Assembly: GCA_941918925.1 (NCBI GenBank)
Contig: OW799237.1
Location: 110,268,515-110,332,514, forward strand
DNA from: Phyto melanocephala
Lineage: Eukaryota > Arthropoda > Insecta > Diptera > Rhinophoridae
DNA: 64,000 bases
Direction of reading: 5' to 3'
A program made the position numbers and the translations under genes. Under the pieces are notes generated by a model that was not told the DNA's origin, searched no databases, and saw nothing but the letters and a program-made list of their open reading frames with translations. Below, piece after piece: positions 36,231 to 48,263 of this stretch; position 1 is the stretch's first letter; each line of letters opens with the position of its first letter.

Positions 36231-37400
36231 TGCTATTCTCGTCGTTAGACATATATTTTGTTTAATAGTAATAGAGAAAGGGAAGGTTTTGGTACTACTG
36301 TTTCTTAATCTTATAGTTTGGTTTGGCTAATATTATTATTTTACCTCTTCTTTTCAATATGTAGTATTGTTTTTGTTTAATTGTATTTTTCTTTAAATAT
36401 GATTTTTGTTTCTTTTCGTTTTCGTTTGTAATCATCATTATCGTCATCGCCACCACCATATCAACATGGTCATATTTGTGTAAATTAAAACAGAATTGTT
36501 TTTTGTAAAAGCACTAAACAAAACTTGAACTGAAATTTGAAAATTTGGAAAGGAAAACTGGTATTTAACAAATGCCCTGCCAATTCATAAAGAACAAACA
36601 AGTTTTGCTCTTTTAACTGAAAGAGGAATTTTTTTCAACGATTTGGTGATTTTGCATGGTTCTCTTTAAATATAAAAATTTTCTTTGTGGTTTATTCTCA
36701 TTTTCATGGTAGAAAAAATTAATTATTTATTTTTACCTGGTGTCAACCTGTTGCTTTGTTTTTGAGTTCTCATTCTCTCTCAAGTTAATATTAAGGGATA
36801 CAGGTCGGCAAGTGTTGTCGAATGAATTTTCCACTTTTTTGTTGTAACAAAATTTTCGAAAAATTTTTATTATTTCTTTTAACAAAAAGTATTGTATATA
36901 TTATTCTGTCTTAATTAAAATTTATTTTTTTACACATTATTTTTTTTTTATTCAAATTTGTAGTAAATTCACATTTTTAAAATAAATATTTATAGAAAAT
37001 TTTCTATAAAGAATTTTTAAGAAATTTATGGATAAATTTTTCTATTTCTTAAAAGATTCTGGTATTTTTTTTACGAGTAAACCACAAATGGCTCATTAAT
37101 AACATTTGCAAAAAAAAAAACGTGATATGAACTGTTGTAATAACCATATAAATTCTAAAATATCCTTCAGTTAATGCTCTTGCAACTGGTAACACCATTA
37201 TGAAGGCCTATTCCAATTTTAATTAATCTAAGTCTTAAAAAATAAAATGTTTATATTTAAAATGTAAAGTTGACACCGCGTAATGGTAGAAATAGTACAT
37301 ACGTGTCGTTTATTCTCCAAGTCTCACTATCGTTTGTGTTGCAACCAAATTGTAACAGAGAGTAAGTTAGTGAAGTTGGCTGTAAAACAATTGTTATTTT
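36231..37400. other. AT-rich non-coding DNA
   Basis: Nothing recognisable. A short run of CATCATTATCGTCATCGCC near 36432 is simple-sequence like. Confidence 0.5.
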
Positions 37401-38532
37401 TACCCTTCACCTGTGGTGCCAAGGGTTTATATATCCTAGTTTTGTCGTTTAATTTTAAATATGTACAATATTCACTTCCGATTAAATAATATATAAATTT
37501 TCTAAAAGCTTATGACTTGGGGAGGCGATTAACAAATGTCCCTCAGTCCGTGTGTTATTTGAAATCAACTTTAGGAAACTCTCATATGTTCCACAGATCT
37601 GAATGTGATATCAATGTTTCGATATTATCCGGGAATAAATCGCTACTGCAAGTTAGCACAATCGCCTATAACTTTCTGAGATATGAGGAAATAAACACAA
37701 CTTCCTCTATTTGTGTCTTATATTTTTATCAAAAAAATCAAAATTTTTCAGCCCTAGAATAGCGTATGGACAGTTTTTCTACTATAGATACTGTAGATAT
37801 TATATGCCTCTAAGGCTATTCATAAATTTATGCAAAAATCAGTCACAAATCGCCCGAGTTAAAGACAAAAAACTGTTTTTAATTAATTTTTTTTAATATA
37901 TCAAGTTACTTACTTTTTTTTTGGATATCCTTAAGACACCAAAGTACAAGCTGTAGTCCCAAAAATTATTGCTAAAAAAAACTGACAAATCGGTTTGAAA
38001 CTAACTGAGATACAAGCACAAAAATACAACTACTTCAGTGTTTTCTTTTAAAGTTTACAAACGATTTTTTCCAACTTCTTCGCAACAGGTAGGAGCAATA
38101 TTGGTAGCAAAAGAATGGTAACTACTATAAACAAAGTCAAAATCCAATAAATGAATACATATATCGGTCAAATCTAGTATTTAAAAATGTATCATCCCCT
38201 TTAACCTCCACAATATTGGTATTAAATGAAAGGGATTGGCCACTAGAATATAGTAAACTACGAAAAAGTATAAAATTCAAGATGGCGTCCGAAACAAAAT
38301 AGCGGACTATTTTTTTTTGTCCTGTCAATATGGGTATGAAGTGAGAGCGATTAACTATATAAATACAGTTAACTATATAAAAGTTCAAAATTAACAATGG
38401 GGGCGAAAACAACGTATAAAATTTAATTTAAAATCTAGGCTACGACGCTACGATGTGATAATTATACTTATGTAAATGATGGCGAAGCGTATTATCAGAT
38501 TCAACACTGCCGAATAAAGCCCTTTTCCTTGT
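37401..38532 (+). mobile_element. Helentron-type non-autonomous element, copy D
   Basis: Starts TACCCTTCACCTGTGGTGCC and AAGGG, continues TTTGTCG and CTTATGACTTGGGGAGGCGA. Central units carry GGTATTAAATGAAAGG and AAGATGGCGTCCGAAAC. The 3' end is AACACTGCCGAATAAAGCCC and TTTTCCTTG. The left half of the terminal hairpin is eroded. Same subfamily as A, B and E. Confidence 0.75.
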
Positions 38533-39188
38533 GTTTAACAACGTTGATGCTCTTATTTAAGAATGGCATTTTACTGTTAAAGCAAAAAGCTAGATTACGT
38601 TACGTTTGACGCTCTGATTTACATGGGTTTGGCTGGTAGTTTAAAAGATAACGTTTACTTTTTATCTCTTTAACTCAAACTCGATTTTCTATAAATAGTT
38701 TTATGACACATTAAGTTACGATACAAATTAGATAAACGACAACATATGTTATTTATGATCCATAACAGCACGATACGAATGTAAAGTGTAAAGTAAGAAT
38801 CTACTTTCTCTTAGTTTTGTACATCACAAAAAGTTGCGATACAATTTAGATAAACAAGAACACGTTTTATTTATGACAAATTTCGCCAGTTGACCCTTAA
38901 CAGCATGACATAAATCTACTAATTTGACCATAACTGATAATCCGCAAGACGGATACTTTCATTCATACAAGTAATAGTGGTGTTAACCTTTGACCGTCGA
39001 TACATACATATCGTTGGTCACAAGTAGAAAGGCTCTAACTCAAATGATTGTAACTCTACAGAATAAAGTAAAAACTAAATAGAAAGTGTATTATTATAAT
39101 ATAAATTCTTCTGTAAAATTCTTTGTAAGAAACTTATTTTTGTTGCTATTGCGTTTAATTTTTGTGTCGGGTAAATTAGTGTGAAATA
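38533..39188. repeat. Spacer with a diverged 118-bp duplication
   Basis: GTTACGATACAAATTAGATA with AACGACAACA and TTATTTATGA at 38715 recurs as GTTGCGATACAATTTAGATA at 38833, in the same orientation. The rest of the interval shows no element. Confidence 0.4.
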
Positions 39189-39741
39189 AAGGGTCCGCCA
39201 TCTAACGTTTTTTTTCAACTAGTGCTTATTTCTTGAATGGTAACACTTAGCTCATATCTGATTTGACAGATAATTAGTTTTATCCTTCCGCTGAACGAAT
39301 ATAGTAGTGTATACGCTTGAACAATGCTGGGAAATATTGCGACATTACTTTGGCCAATTTTGCCAAAAAAAAATCATCTTTTCAGATGAAGCTCATTTTG
39401 ATCTTGGCGGGTATGTAAACAAGCAAAATTGTCGCATTTGGGGTACAGAAAACCCGCACGCATACATTGAAAAGCCGATACACCCAAAACGAGTCACTGT
39501 TTGGTGCGGATTTTGGTCCAGAGGCATAACTGGGCCATTTTTCTTCGATAATGAGCAAGGAGTGGCCGTAGTCAATGGCGATCGTTATCGGGCCATGTTG
39601 AAGGAATTTTTGTTCACAAAAATTGAAGAGGAGGATATTGGCAACATTTGGTTTCAACGGGACGGCGCTACGTGCCACACAGCCGAAGTTACACTTTTTT
39701 TAATAGCATTTTCAAAAAAAAAAGTTATTTGACGGACCCTT
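39189..39741 (+). mobile_element. Deleted Tc1/mariner element (DD41D type), copy 2
   Basis: AAGGGTCCGCCA at the left and, reverse-complemented, AAGGGTCCGTCA at the right are flanked by TA on both sides (39187-39188, 39742-39743). The 553-bp element carries one open but internally deleted transposase frame. Clean ends and an open frame suggest it is younger than the copies at 6.1 and 44.9 kb. Confidence 0.85.
39307..39732 (+). pseudogene. Internally deleted mariner-like transposase
   Basis: The 141-codon frame starts with YTLEQCWEILRHYFG, the first helix of the N-terminal domain. It jumps directly to KKIIFSDEAHF, so most of the DNA-binding region and linker is missing. Catalytic Asp 27 (SDEAHF) and Asp 119 (QRDGATCHT) are present, with VNKQNCRIWG and VTVWCGFWSRGITGPFFF between them. 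After TAEVTLFL the frame runs into the 3' terminal region, so the third Asp and C-terminus are gone. It cannot be catalytic. An open frame across two deletions could be chance or recent origin. Confidence 0.8.
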
Positions 39742-40340
39742 TATATTGGCATCACTGAAATCTTATATTCGTAAAAATACGAGTTAGGGGCTTTCCACTT
39801 GTAACCATCGATATGTTAAATCTTTTATTATAAAAATTGTTTCCAGTATTTGGAAAGCTCTCTTGATGATTTGTATTTTTTTAACAAGTTTTTTTTTATT
39901 TTTTAGTTTTTGATATATTTTTTAATTTTTAAAATTTCGATTTTTAATTCTTATTTTTTTTTAATTCGGTATGAAATTTTTTTTTAAATTTTGAATTCAA
40001 AACGGCTGATATACAAATCTTAAATTATTTTGGCCCAATTTTGTTTAATAACTCAAAATTTTGACACAATAAAATTTTTTTAATCGTAAAATGTTATTAA
40101 ATTAATGTGTTAACGTAATGGCGAAAAGTAGATTTATTCGCAACGGAAATTTTTTTATTAAGTACAATCAGAATCAAAATGAGAATTGTGTAACTTTAGC
40201 ACAAAAGAGGCAACCATAAAAACGAGCACCACTATTTTCTGTGATAGCCTTCTTTGAAAGATCTTGGTTGTTTTGAAACAAGATAGTTTTGCCAATTATT
40301 GGTAAATATTGTTAAAATTTTTTTCGAAAATCGTGTTTTA
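39742..40340. other. AT-rich non-coding DNA
   Basis: Nothing recognisable. Confidence 0.5.
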
Positions 40341-41472
40341 TATCCATCACCTGTGGTGCCAAGGGTATATTTATATAGCTTTGTCATTCCATTTGTAATG
40401 TGTACAATATTCTTTTAATGGGGTCCAAAAAGTATAAATTTTCTGAAAGCTTATGACTAGGGGAATCAATTAAAAAATGTCTGTTTGTCCGTGTCTTGTT
40501 TGAAATGAACTTTTAGAAGCCCTCACATGTTGCACAGATCTGTATGTATTATCAATGATTTTAAAATATCCGGGAATGAATTACTTTTGAAATCCAGTAC
40601 AATTGCCTCATAACATTCGGAGATATAAGCAAATAAACAAGACTGCCTCAGTTTTTTCTCATATGTTTACCATAAAAGTCAAGATTTTTTAGCCCTAGAA
40701 TTATTTTTAGACACGTTTGCTGTTATCCATAGATATAATATGCCTATAGGGCTATTCTTGAAAAAGCGTGAAAAATCCGTCTCTGATCCGCACAGTTATA
40801 GGCAAAAATATTTGTTAAAAATGTATATTTTTTTAGATGTATAAAGTTGCTTAAGATCCTAATAAATTTTCAAACACGCCAAAGACACAAAAATATAAGC
40901 CATCATCTCGAAAATTATTTCTGAGAAAAACTGACAAATCAGTTGGAAACTAACTGAGATATAAGTTACAAAATTGAATTATATGCTTCTGTGTTTTTTT
41001 TAAATTCAGTTTCAGGACAACGGAGAGGTGCGATATGGGTATCAAAACAAAGGGGCTTGACTAGCAAAATGTAGGACACAATAAAAAAAAAATTAAGTTC
41101 ACGATGGCTCCCTTTACAAAATGGCGTACATTAAATTTATTTATGGGTCAAATCTAGTAATTCAAAATGTACCCAATTCAACCCCTCAATATTGGTATCA
41201 AATGAAAGGACTTGACCACTCAAATACAGTAAATTATGAAATAGTTAAAATCAATAATAGAGCCCTAAACAAAATTTGCTTATAATATAATGACAGACGC
41301 GTGCCAAGTAAAAAACAACTAACTAAATATGTTAAATAAATAATAAAGCAAAATGGCGTATAATATTAAAGTTGATAAATAGGCCATGCTATGATGTGGT
41401 CGCTGTACCTATGTACATGATGGTGAAGGGTATTTTTAGAATCAGCACAGCCGAATATATCGTTTTTGCTAG
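40341..41472 (+). mobile_element. Helentron-type non-autonomous element, copy E
   Basis: Starts TATCCATCACCTGTGGTGCC, then AAGGGTATA, GCTTTGTCATTCCATTTGTA and GGGAATCAATT. Central units have GGTATCAAATGAAAGGA and CGATGGCTCCC. The 3' end is CAGCACAGCCGAATATATCG ending TGCTAG, so the terminal tetranucleotide differs from CTTG. Same subfamily as A, B and D. Confidence 0.75.
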
Positions 41473-42235
41473 TTTACTTCGGGAATATTACCATGAGTTA
41501 TATTTGCAATAATCTGTTCAGTGTTCAGTCAAGTTTGCCTTATTTAAAGTAAGGAAAATTCAAAAGTGATTTGACATCCACAAAGTTTTACTTATTGATG
41601 TGCCTTAGGGACACTTTTTTAAAAATGAGATTAGCAAGACAGTAACCATAATTGGCGAGAAGTTTAAAGTTATGATTAACATTTATTTCTGTACCTATTG
41701 TTTACTCATGTTGTTAAATAAAACCCACTAAATAGAATTAAAAATAAGTATAAAATCGTTAAAATGATCTGAAAATACCTAAAATGCCATTATTTTTAAA
41801 ATATTACAAAATAGACAATAATTGTTGTTTTGCAGCCAACTTCACTACCTAATGCTAATGCTTAAATCGGAATTTCCAATTGCGAAGCATTGCCGGCGTG
41901 TTATTTGGGTTTGCATTATACAAATTGCAGGGGCATAGCGTTTTTGCAGTTAAAAAACGCTTGCTTGTTAAGGTTTACCTGCTAATAACTGCTTGCTATT
42001 CCCAGTTAATTATTAAAATTCTAAATAAAGTATCTCACACTCAAAATGAAATTTGCTGCAAGAAAAATTATTCAATGTAAATGTAAACTTATTTCGCATG
42101 GCTAAAATGGCAAAAACGTATCAGAAAAATTTAATTAAATACCGCTTTTTATGATTTAGCAAATTTAAAATAACTTGTATTTTTTCAGTATAAAATTCAA
42201 TCGCGATATCGGCAACACTGATAACTACTGCTTTT
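41473..42235. other. AT-rich non-coding DNA
   Basis: No element recognised. The 66-codon open frame at 41880-42080 has no family motif. Confidence 0.5.
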
Positions 42236-43008
42236 TATACCCTTCACCTGTGGTGCACAAGGGTATATGTATATACATAGCTTTGTCATCCCGTTTGTAA
42301 TTTCTAAAATTTTATTTAATTTCCGAGCCCATAAAGTATATATTTTCTGAAAGCTTATGAATAGAGGAGTCGATTAAGCCCTGACCGTCTGTCCGTGTGT
42401 TGGTTGAAATCAACTTTTGGAAGCAACTATATGTTCCTCAGATTTGTGTATGGTATCAATCTCTTGGAAATATCCGGAAATGAATTGAAATTCAACGCAA
42501 TCGCCCGATAACTTTCTGAGATATGAGCAAAAAACCACGACCACCTCGTTTTTTTTCACAATTACAACAACAACATACATATATACTGGTTAGAGTAAAC
42601 GTAGCATCGAATCCCAGCTGAGCCAAAAAAATATTTTTTATGTATTATTTATATTTTTATTAATTTTTTTTATATATTTTTTTAATTATTTTAAAAAAAT
42701 TTTTTTCAAAATTTTTTTAATTTTTTTTTCAAAATTTTTTTAAATTTTTTTTTAAATTTTTTTTCGTAATTTTTTTTATTGTTTTTTTTTTGTTTTTAAT
42801 ATATTTTTTTTAAATTTTTTTTTAGAAACACATACGTAAACTCAATTTATAATTTTGCAATGGGATGTTTTTATATATGTATGTTTTTTATATGTATGTA
42901 CGTATTTCATATGAGATGAATGGCAATACAAACAATTGTTATTGCATGACTACACGTTATGAAGGGTATATAAGATTCGGCACGGCCGAATATAGCACTG
43001 TTACTTGT
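42236..43008 (+). mobile_element. Helentron-type non-autonomous element, copy F
   Basis: Starts TATACCCTTCACCTGTGGTG, AAGGGTATATGTA, GCTTTGTCATCCCGTTTGTA, then GAGTCGATTAAGCCCTGACC. The 3' end is the clean hairpin ATTCGGCACGGCCGAAT, then ATAGCACTGTTACTTG. It shares CCACGACCACCTCG, GGTTAGAGTAAACGTAGC and a T-rich centre with copy C, but not the 125-bp units of the other subfamily. Confidence 0.8.
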
Positions 43009-44905
43009 TTCTATTCTATAGGAAAAGAAATTTAATTTTCATTAAGTCCCTTTTCCTTATGAATATCTTCTTTAAATAGAACGCGTACCTCAAAAATATT
43101 TTATTTTTCAAAATATTAAACTGAATGACAACAATGTTTTCTTAATTGACTCCAGTGGTGGTCAGTCACAACACTAGCAACCCCATTGTTTGTTGTTTTT
43201 TTTTTCGGTACAAGTACCTGTTTAAAATTTTTATTTTATTTTTATTTTCAAATAAAATTAGTCTATTGTTTTAAAATGTGTTTTTAAAAATATGTGATAC
43301 ATATCTTTATAAATGTATGTGTGTGTACATATTTCGGTGGACATATTGAAATTTGGCCTGCTGTTTAGCTAAGTAAGTGTTGAAAAAAGGGAGTTGTTTA
43401 TGTGTGTAAGTGTGTATGTTTGTATATGCGTTTTCATCAATTTCCATTCAATATATAAAACCATTTAAAAAACTAATATATTCTTCTTGGTTATAAAACG
43501 ACAAATTTAAAGTCAAGGTTATACAAATGAATATGAAAGTACTATTATTTGTTAAAAATTAGTTAGAGCTATTAAATGACAATTAAAAAGAGATATTTTT
43601 ATCAAGAAAATCTCTTCAAAAATTGGAAATTCTTAAAACTATTACTTACATATACATATTTTTTTATTGTAAATACTCAATTGTATGCTGCTAAATAAAT
43701 ATTAATAAAATTTTAACCTCAAAAATATTTGCAACCTTAAAACACAACTCTATTCATATTTATTTATTTTTTTCTTTCATATTTTGGACAATACATTCTC
43801 TTTAAACAAATGACCGTTAAGATTTCATTCTGTTCGCTTAATTTAAAATATTTTTTGAATTTAATTTTAATGTGTTTTTTTTTAACAAAAGTCTGTTGTG
43901 TCAATAGTTCTTAAATAAAAATGAATTGATTAATTTTATTTTGTAACCGTGTTTACGGTTACAGGCATTAAGAACGAATAATAATTCAACGACTTGCATA
44001 TGTGTGTGTGTGTGTTCAAATGTTGCCAAAATTATAATGAAATATTTTTATTTCGATAAAAGAGTTTTCTTGGGTTATTTTAAACGGCAAATTTTAGTTA
44101 TACGAGTATGCAAATAATTGATTAAAAAAAATAAATTTTTGTATAAATTTGTTCAAAACTTTTTCATTTTGCTAGCGATATGATATACTTAGTACTTAAC
44201 ACTCGTTGTTCGAAATTTCTTAAGACTGTGTTACACAGTAGGGGTTTTTCGAAAAAATTAAAATGTAAAAGGGCAAATACCTTATTTACAATCAATAAAA
44301 ATTTAATACATTTTATATTTAGTTTAAACTAAAATGAACAATAACATTAATTAGTGTTTGGTGAATATGTGCACATAAATACATGTATTTAACTTTAAAT
44401 TAGTAAATAATAAAATTCAAAATAAAACGACATTTAAATAATGTAATAAACCCCATTTATTTTGAAAATTCGATCATACTTTCGATTCACTTGTTTTTTT
44501 TTCTCTTATTATTTGTTACAGATTGACTGATTGATTCATTATCGCACACACGAAACGCTAAAAGTGAGATGTTTCAATTTAGTAAGAAGGTATTTTTGGA
44601 AATTCGAACTTTAAGGGGGTAAAAACGGTTACCTTTTAGGTATATGCTGAATTAAAAATGTACTCATTAACTTGAAGAGGTATTGCAATAAGTTGATAGA
44701 TGTTTAGGTAACTTTTTTGAGTTTTCAAAAACGATCAAAAACTATATTTTTATACTTTTTTACTGTCCTTCCAAACCCTTCCTAAACATAGGAAAATAGT
44801 TTCAACTGCGTTAATTACTTCACAAAAGAATATAAATAGAATTTCAGCATATTTTTTTAGGTAAAATTTTTTGTGGTACTTTTTGTTGAACAATTTTTTC
44901 TTATA
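43009..44905. other. AT-rich non-coding DNA
   Basis: TG microsatellites occur near 43317 and 44000-44015. Near 44580-44900 there are GGTACTTTTT motifs like those at 15.6-16.6 kb. No gene or clear element. Confidence 0.5.
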
Positions 44906-45776
44906 AAGGGTGGACCATTTAAAAGTTTAAATGTAAAAATGCCATAAAATGAAAACGTTTAAAGATTTTGCCAAAATTTTTTTTTGGTTGTGAAGTACAT
45001 TTGTTCCGGTAAGAAATAAAATATTATTTCATTTATATGGCTGCCGCGGCTGGCCTTATACCATTTTTTTTCGAAAGTATGGGCTTGTATTTCGGCAAAG
45101 GCCTCTAAATGCTCAATTATCTCTGGTTTGTCTGCATAACACTTGCCTTTTGCGACGCGCCACAGAAAATAAATCAAAGCTTCTTGGCGGCCAATTGACA
45201 TCACCATTTTGGCAAATTAAACCGCCATCAAACGTTTTACGCAATAAATCGATTGTGACATAAGATGTATGGCAAGTTGCACCATCCTGTTGAAACCAAA
45301 CATCGTTCACATCAATACCATGAATAGCGGGCATAATGAAATTGATTATCATGGTGTGATAGGTGTCCCCATTGACCGTAATGGTCGCGTCGTCCTCATT
45401 TTCAAAGAAATATGGACCAATAATGCCTCCGCACCAAACAGTCACTCGTAATGGGTGCATTTACTTCTGCAACAGCACGGTTTTCTGAACCCCAAATACG
45501 GCAATTTTGCCTTTTAACGTACCCACCAAGATGAAAATAAGCTTGATCCGAAAAGATGACTTTTTTGTACGACATTTTCGTGAAATTTGCAACCAATTAA
45601 TTGCCTTTGTTTTAGAAGTAAATTTCCAATAAAACCCGATCCCAATCCACGCGTAAAACGATTTATTACGTTCAGCGGAGATATTTTGAATTTTATGACA
45701 GAATGGAATGGCATAAGTATTGCCAGATTCGAAATAATTGATGGTTTAAACATTAACCAATAGATGGCCCACCCTT
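44906..45776 (-). mobile_element. Deleted Tc1/mariner element (DD41D type), copy 3
   Basis: AAGGGTGGACCAT at the left and, reverse-complemented, AAGGGTGGGCCAT at the right are flanked by TA on both sides (44904-44905 and 45777-45778). The 871-bp element carries a minus-strand transposase remnant closely related to that at 6103-6899; both keep TGCATAACACTT and CAATTGACATCACC blocks. Confidence 0.85.
44959..45700 (-). pseudogene. Broken mariner-like transposase (DD41D type)
   Basis: Read across frame breaks, the minus strand gives a short N-terminal remnant, then VIFSDQAYFHLGGYVKRQNC (first Asp), HPLRVTVWCGGIIGPYFFEN, VWFQQDGATCHTS (second Asp) and GDVNWPPRSFDL. A small deletion then removes the third catalytic Asp, and the frame resumes at YFLWRVAKGKCYADKPEIIE. 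The DNA-binding domain is missing. The spacing from the second Asp to the expected third site agrees with DD41D if the deletion is allowed for. It is inactive. Confidence 0.8.
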
Positions 45777-46154
45777 TATTATGTAATAGGACATGATTTG
45801 AATATTATTATTACCTAATAGAATATGGAAAATTTTTAAGACGAAATTTCTGAAACTTTATTGTGGGACAAAAAATGTACTCAAATGAGGAAAATATGAA
45901 TAATTCCTAATTACCTATATAACTTCCAAACACATAAATATTGGAATAAAAACTTTAAGTGTTTAGTTACTTCGCGAAAAAATATATATAAGATTTCGCC
46001 ATTTTTTTTTTAATTCACACGTACAAGGAGAGGTAAAAATTGTTCCTGTTCTTGGTACTTTTTGAAAAAAAATTTTTTCTTATATTGTATTATGCAATAG
46101 GACATGACTTGATAGAAAAGAATCAGGTCTATTATTAACCCGTTATGTCCTACT

Positions 46155-46170
46155 GTTGCCATATGGCAAC
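46155..46170. promoter_or_regulatory. Palindrome GTTGCCATATGGCAAC, left subterminal
   Basis: A perfect 16-bp palindrome close behind the left piggyBac terminus. The identical sequence lies at 47648-47663 near the right end and a variant at 46528-46545. Its subterminal position suggests a protein-binding site, possibly for the transposase; this is an inference. Confidence 0.4.
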
Positions 46171-46527
46171 ACTCTCTGTATCAGTTGTTACTCAGCTTTT
46201 CCTAAGCATAGGTAACGGTTATTATGAAATTAGCGAATATTTGAGAATGTTTATATAATGTTTTTACTATTTTAGGTAAAAGAAAGTCAATTTCGTTTAA
46301 AGCGTCTTGTTTATAAGCTGTATTTTGGAAGTGCAAAAAAATAAGTTGTAAAATTTTATAAAAATGGATTTCATGAAAAATTAATTGCCAATATTTTTCA
46401 AAACTTGTTGTATAATTTTTTAAGTTATTTGATTAATTAATTTTGTAAGAAGTGTATCTTTGTTTTTGCGTAAAAATTATATATATTAAATGTTGATATC
46501 ATATGTATATTTAATTTTTTTCATACA

Positions 46528-46545
46528 CGTTGCCATGTGGCAACG
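46528..46545. promoter_or_regulatory. Palindrome variant CGTTGCCATGTGGCAACG
   Basis: It matches the subterminal palindromes except for the central bases (CATGTG) and is followed by GCAGGCGTTATATGG. It lies about 130 bp upstream of the transposase remnant. Confidence 0.35.
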
Positions 46546-46677
46546 GCAGGCGTTATATGGTGTTTCATATTTGCATAGTGAATAAATAAATTAATTAATT
46601 AATTTTTTGAAATATGTTTAGAATTTAACAGATAGTTAACATTTTCTGATGCCTTAGACTTCCTGGAACCGTTGATA

Positions 46678-46867
46678 ATGAAACCAAAAATAAAGTTACA
46701 AAGATTTTTGTTGAACCACCTGAAAATGATGGCTATATAAGCGGTGAAGACGACGCTTCAAAAGAAGAAGGCGGTATCCCAGACAACATTTTTCCTTCTC
46801 TGCTGAAATCGAATTACGAAATAATCTTTTGAAACTGGACAGCGATAAGAATCTAGTTAAGACATAG
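46678..46867 (+). pseudogene. piggyBac transposase N-terminal remnant
   Basis: The translation contains VEPPENDGYISGEDDASKEE and GGIPDN, then (after a frame break) SAEIELRN and a stop. An acidic, Pro-rich N-terminus followed by an L/A-rich AEIE stretch is typical of piggyBac-like transposases, whose catalytic core would follow. Nothing of that core is visible. The CCC/TTAA ends around it support the assignment. Confidence 0.45.
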
Positions 46868-46939
46868 ATGATCTGCACAATTCGGTTGCAAATTCTACGG
46901 TAAGTGTCAATTCTCAACAGAAAGAATGATGGTATAGAT

Positions 46940-47531
46940 CATCCCGTAATACTAATTATTGAAAAACGACGTTGCGCCGGAGAAACTTGCAAAACCATTG
47001 GTCGAAAAGCCTGTAAAAAGTGCGACATTGGCAGATATTCAGAGATATAATAATCGTCAATCCTCAATCTCCAGGCCGCAGTGGACGATCATAATGAGCG
47101 TTGAGGCTCATTTTCACCTCAGAGGGTACGTGAACAACTATTGCTTCTGGGGCACTGAAAATCCACATGGAGCCATTGCACCTGCTCAAAGTGTCTGCAT
47201 GGTGCACTGTTCATGCTGGAGGAGTCAAAGGGCCGAGTTTTTTCTGCCGCAATTCAAAAAATTAGGACTGGAGGATATGTGGTTCCAAAAGGACGTAGCA
47301 ACGTCACACACTTGGCGAGCCACAACCGATATTCTGAAGGCGGTGTTTACGTGAATAAGCCCGAAACTCTGGAAGCCCTTAAGGACAACATGAGAGCTAA
47401 AATCTATCGCCCGAAGTTCTCGCCAAAGTGATGAAAATTGACCTAAAAAGCGCCCATTTGGTCGATATAATCTTCGCGACTTGACCTATGAAAGTCTAAA
47501 GGTTCAAATAAACACAATCAAAAAAAAAAAA
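46940..47531 (+). pseudogene. Mariner-like transposase fragment with A-tail
   Basis: Plus-strand pieces read VEAHFHLRGYVNN (first catalytic region, Asp replaced), LGLEDMWFQKDVATSHT (second region), then jump to VNKPETLEALKDNMRAKIYR and AHLVDIIFAT. The segment holding the third Asp is deleted. I see no AAGGGT ends. It finishes with AATAAA (47507-47512) and 12 A residues (47520-47531). This could be a reverse-transcribed copy of a transposase mRNA, or a mariner whose ends have decayed. It lies inside the piggyBac-type element. Confidence 0.65.
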
Positions 47532-47647
47532 TCGAAATTTTTCAAACCACATCGGATAATTTGTATTGTATTGTTTGTTTTTTAATAAAATATATCAACA
47601 AAAAATTATTTCATTATTATATTTTGTAAGTTGAGATAGTTCCTGGC

Positions 47648-47663
47648 GTTGCCATATGGCAAC
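47648..47663. promoter_or_regulatory. Palindrome GTTGCCATATGGCAAC, right subterminal
   Basis: Exact copy of the palindrome at 46155-46170, about 130 bp inside the right piggyBac terminus. Confidence 0.4.
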
Positions 47664-47799
47664 AGTCTTTCCTGGCTCCAGCAGGACCAGGACAAAAAAA
47701 ATAATTATGACGAAAAGATCTTTTCATGAGTGTGATTGGAATTTGATAATTTTTTTTTTTAATTTGTGCAATAAATTATTCTCGGACATAATGGGTTAA

Positions 47800-48263
47800 G
47801 ATGAAATTTTCAAAGAACTTTTAGGAGAACATATTAAGTACCCAGAAGGGGGAAATATGGAAAAATATATAAAATTCCTAATTACTGGTTCAATTTTGAT
47901 AATCTTTGTATTAGGTAATTCATCAGACATAAAAAACTGAGTAACGAATAATAACGAAGTAAAAAGGGGAATGCAGCTTTGTACTTTTTCAATCATGTCT
48001 ACTTAAATAATTTTTTTAATATGGCTAATCCAAAAATATACTTTTTCCCATTAACATTTTGTATTTTCTAAATTTATGAATCTAAAATTTGGAAATCAGG
48101 GACTTTTTTGACCCAAAACTTAATTTTTCGCATTTCTATGGTACTTTTTGTTAGTGACTTTTGATAAAAAAAAATTTGTTCTTTCATATATATCGTTGAT
48201 TGATATTAATTTACAATCGGAAGAGTGTCAGAACGTGGGAAAATAAAATGAGAGTAATTAGCC
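47800..48263. other. AT-rich non-coding spacer
   Basis: Contains a GGTACTTTTTGTTAG stretch similar to 44.87 and 46.05 kb. Nothing else recognised. Confidence 0.5.

Larger units (their letters stand above)
46139..47795 (+). mobile_element. Degenerate piggyBac-type element
   Basis: Ends CCCGTTATGTCC and, reverse-complemented, CCCATTATGTCC are flanked by TTAA (46135-46138 and 47796-47799). TTAA targets and CCC ends are the signature of piggyBac transposons. Three GTTGCCATATGGCAAC-type palindromes lie inside, two near the left and one near the right. A short transposase N-terminal remnant is present; most of the gene has been lost and a mariner fragment occupies the middle. Confidence 0.75.

Noticed and set aside
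39382..39678. 98-codon minus-strand frame
   Set aside because: It is the antisense shadow of the mariner transposase remnant on the plus strand.
44906..48230. A large segmental duplication linking 44.6-48.2 kb with 15.6-16.6 kb
   Set aside because: Only short GTACTTTTT-type motifs are shared. I could not follow a colinear alignment, so it is recorded only as a loose motif similarity.
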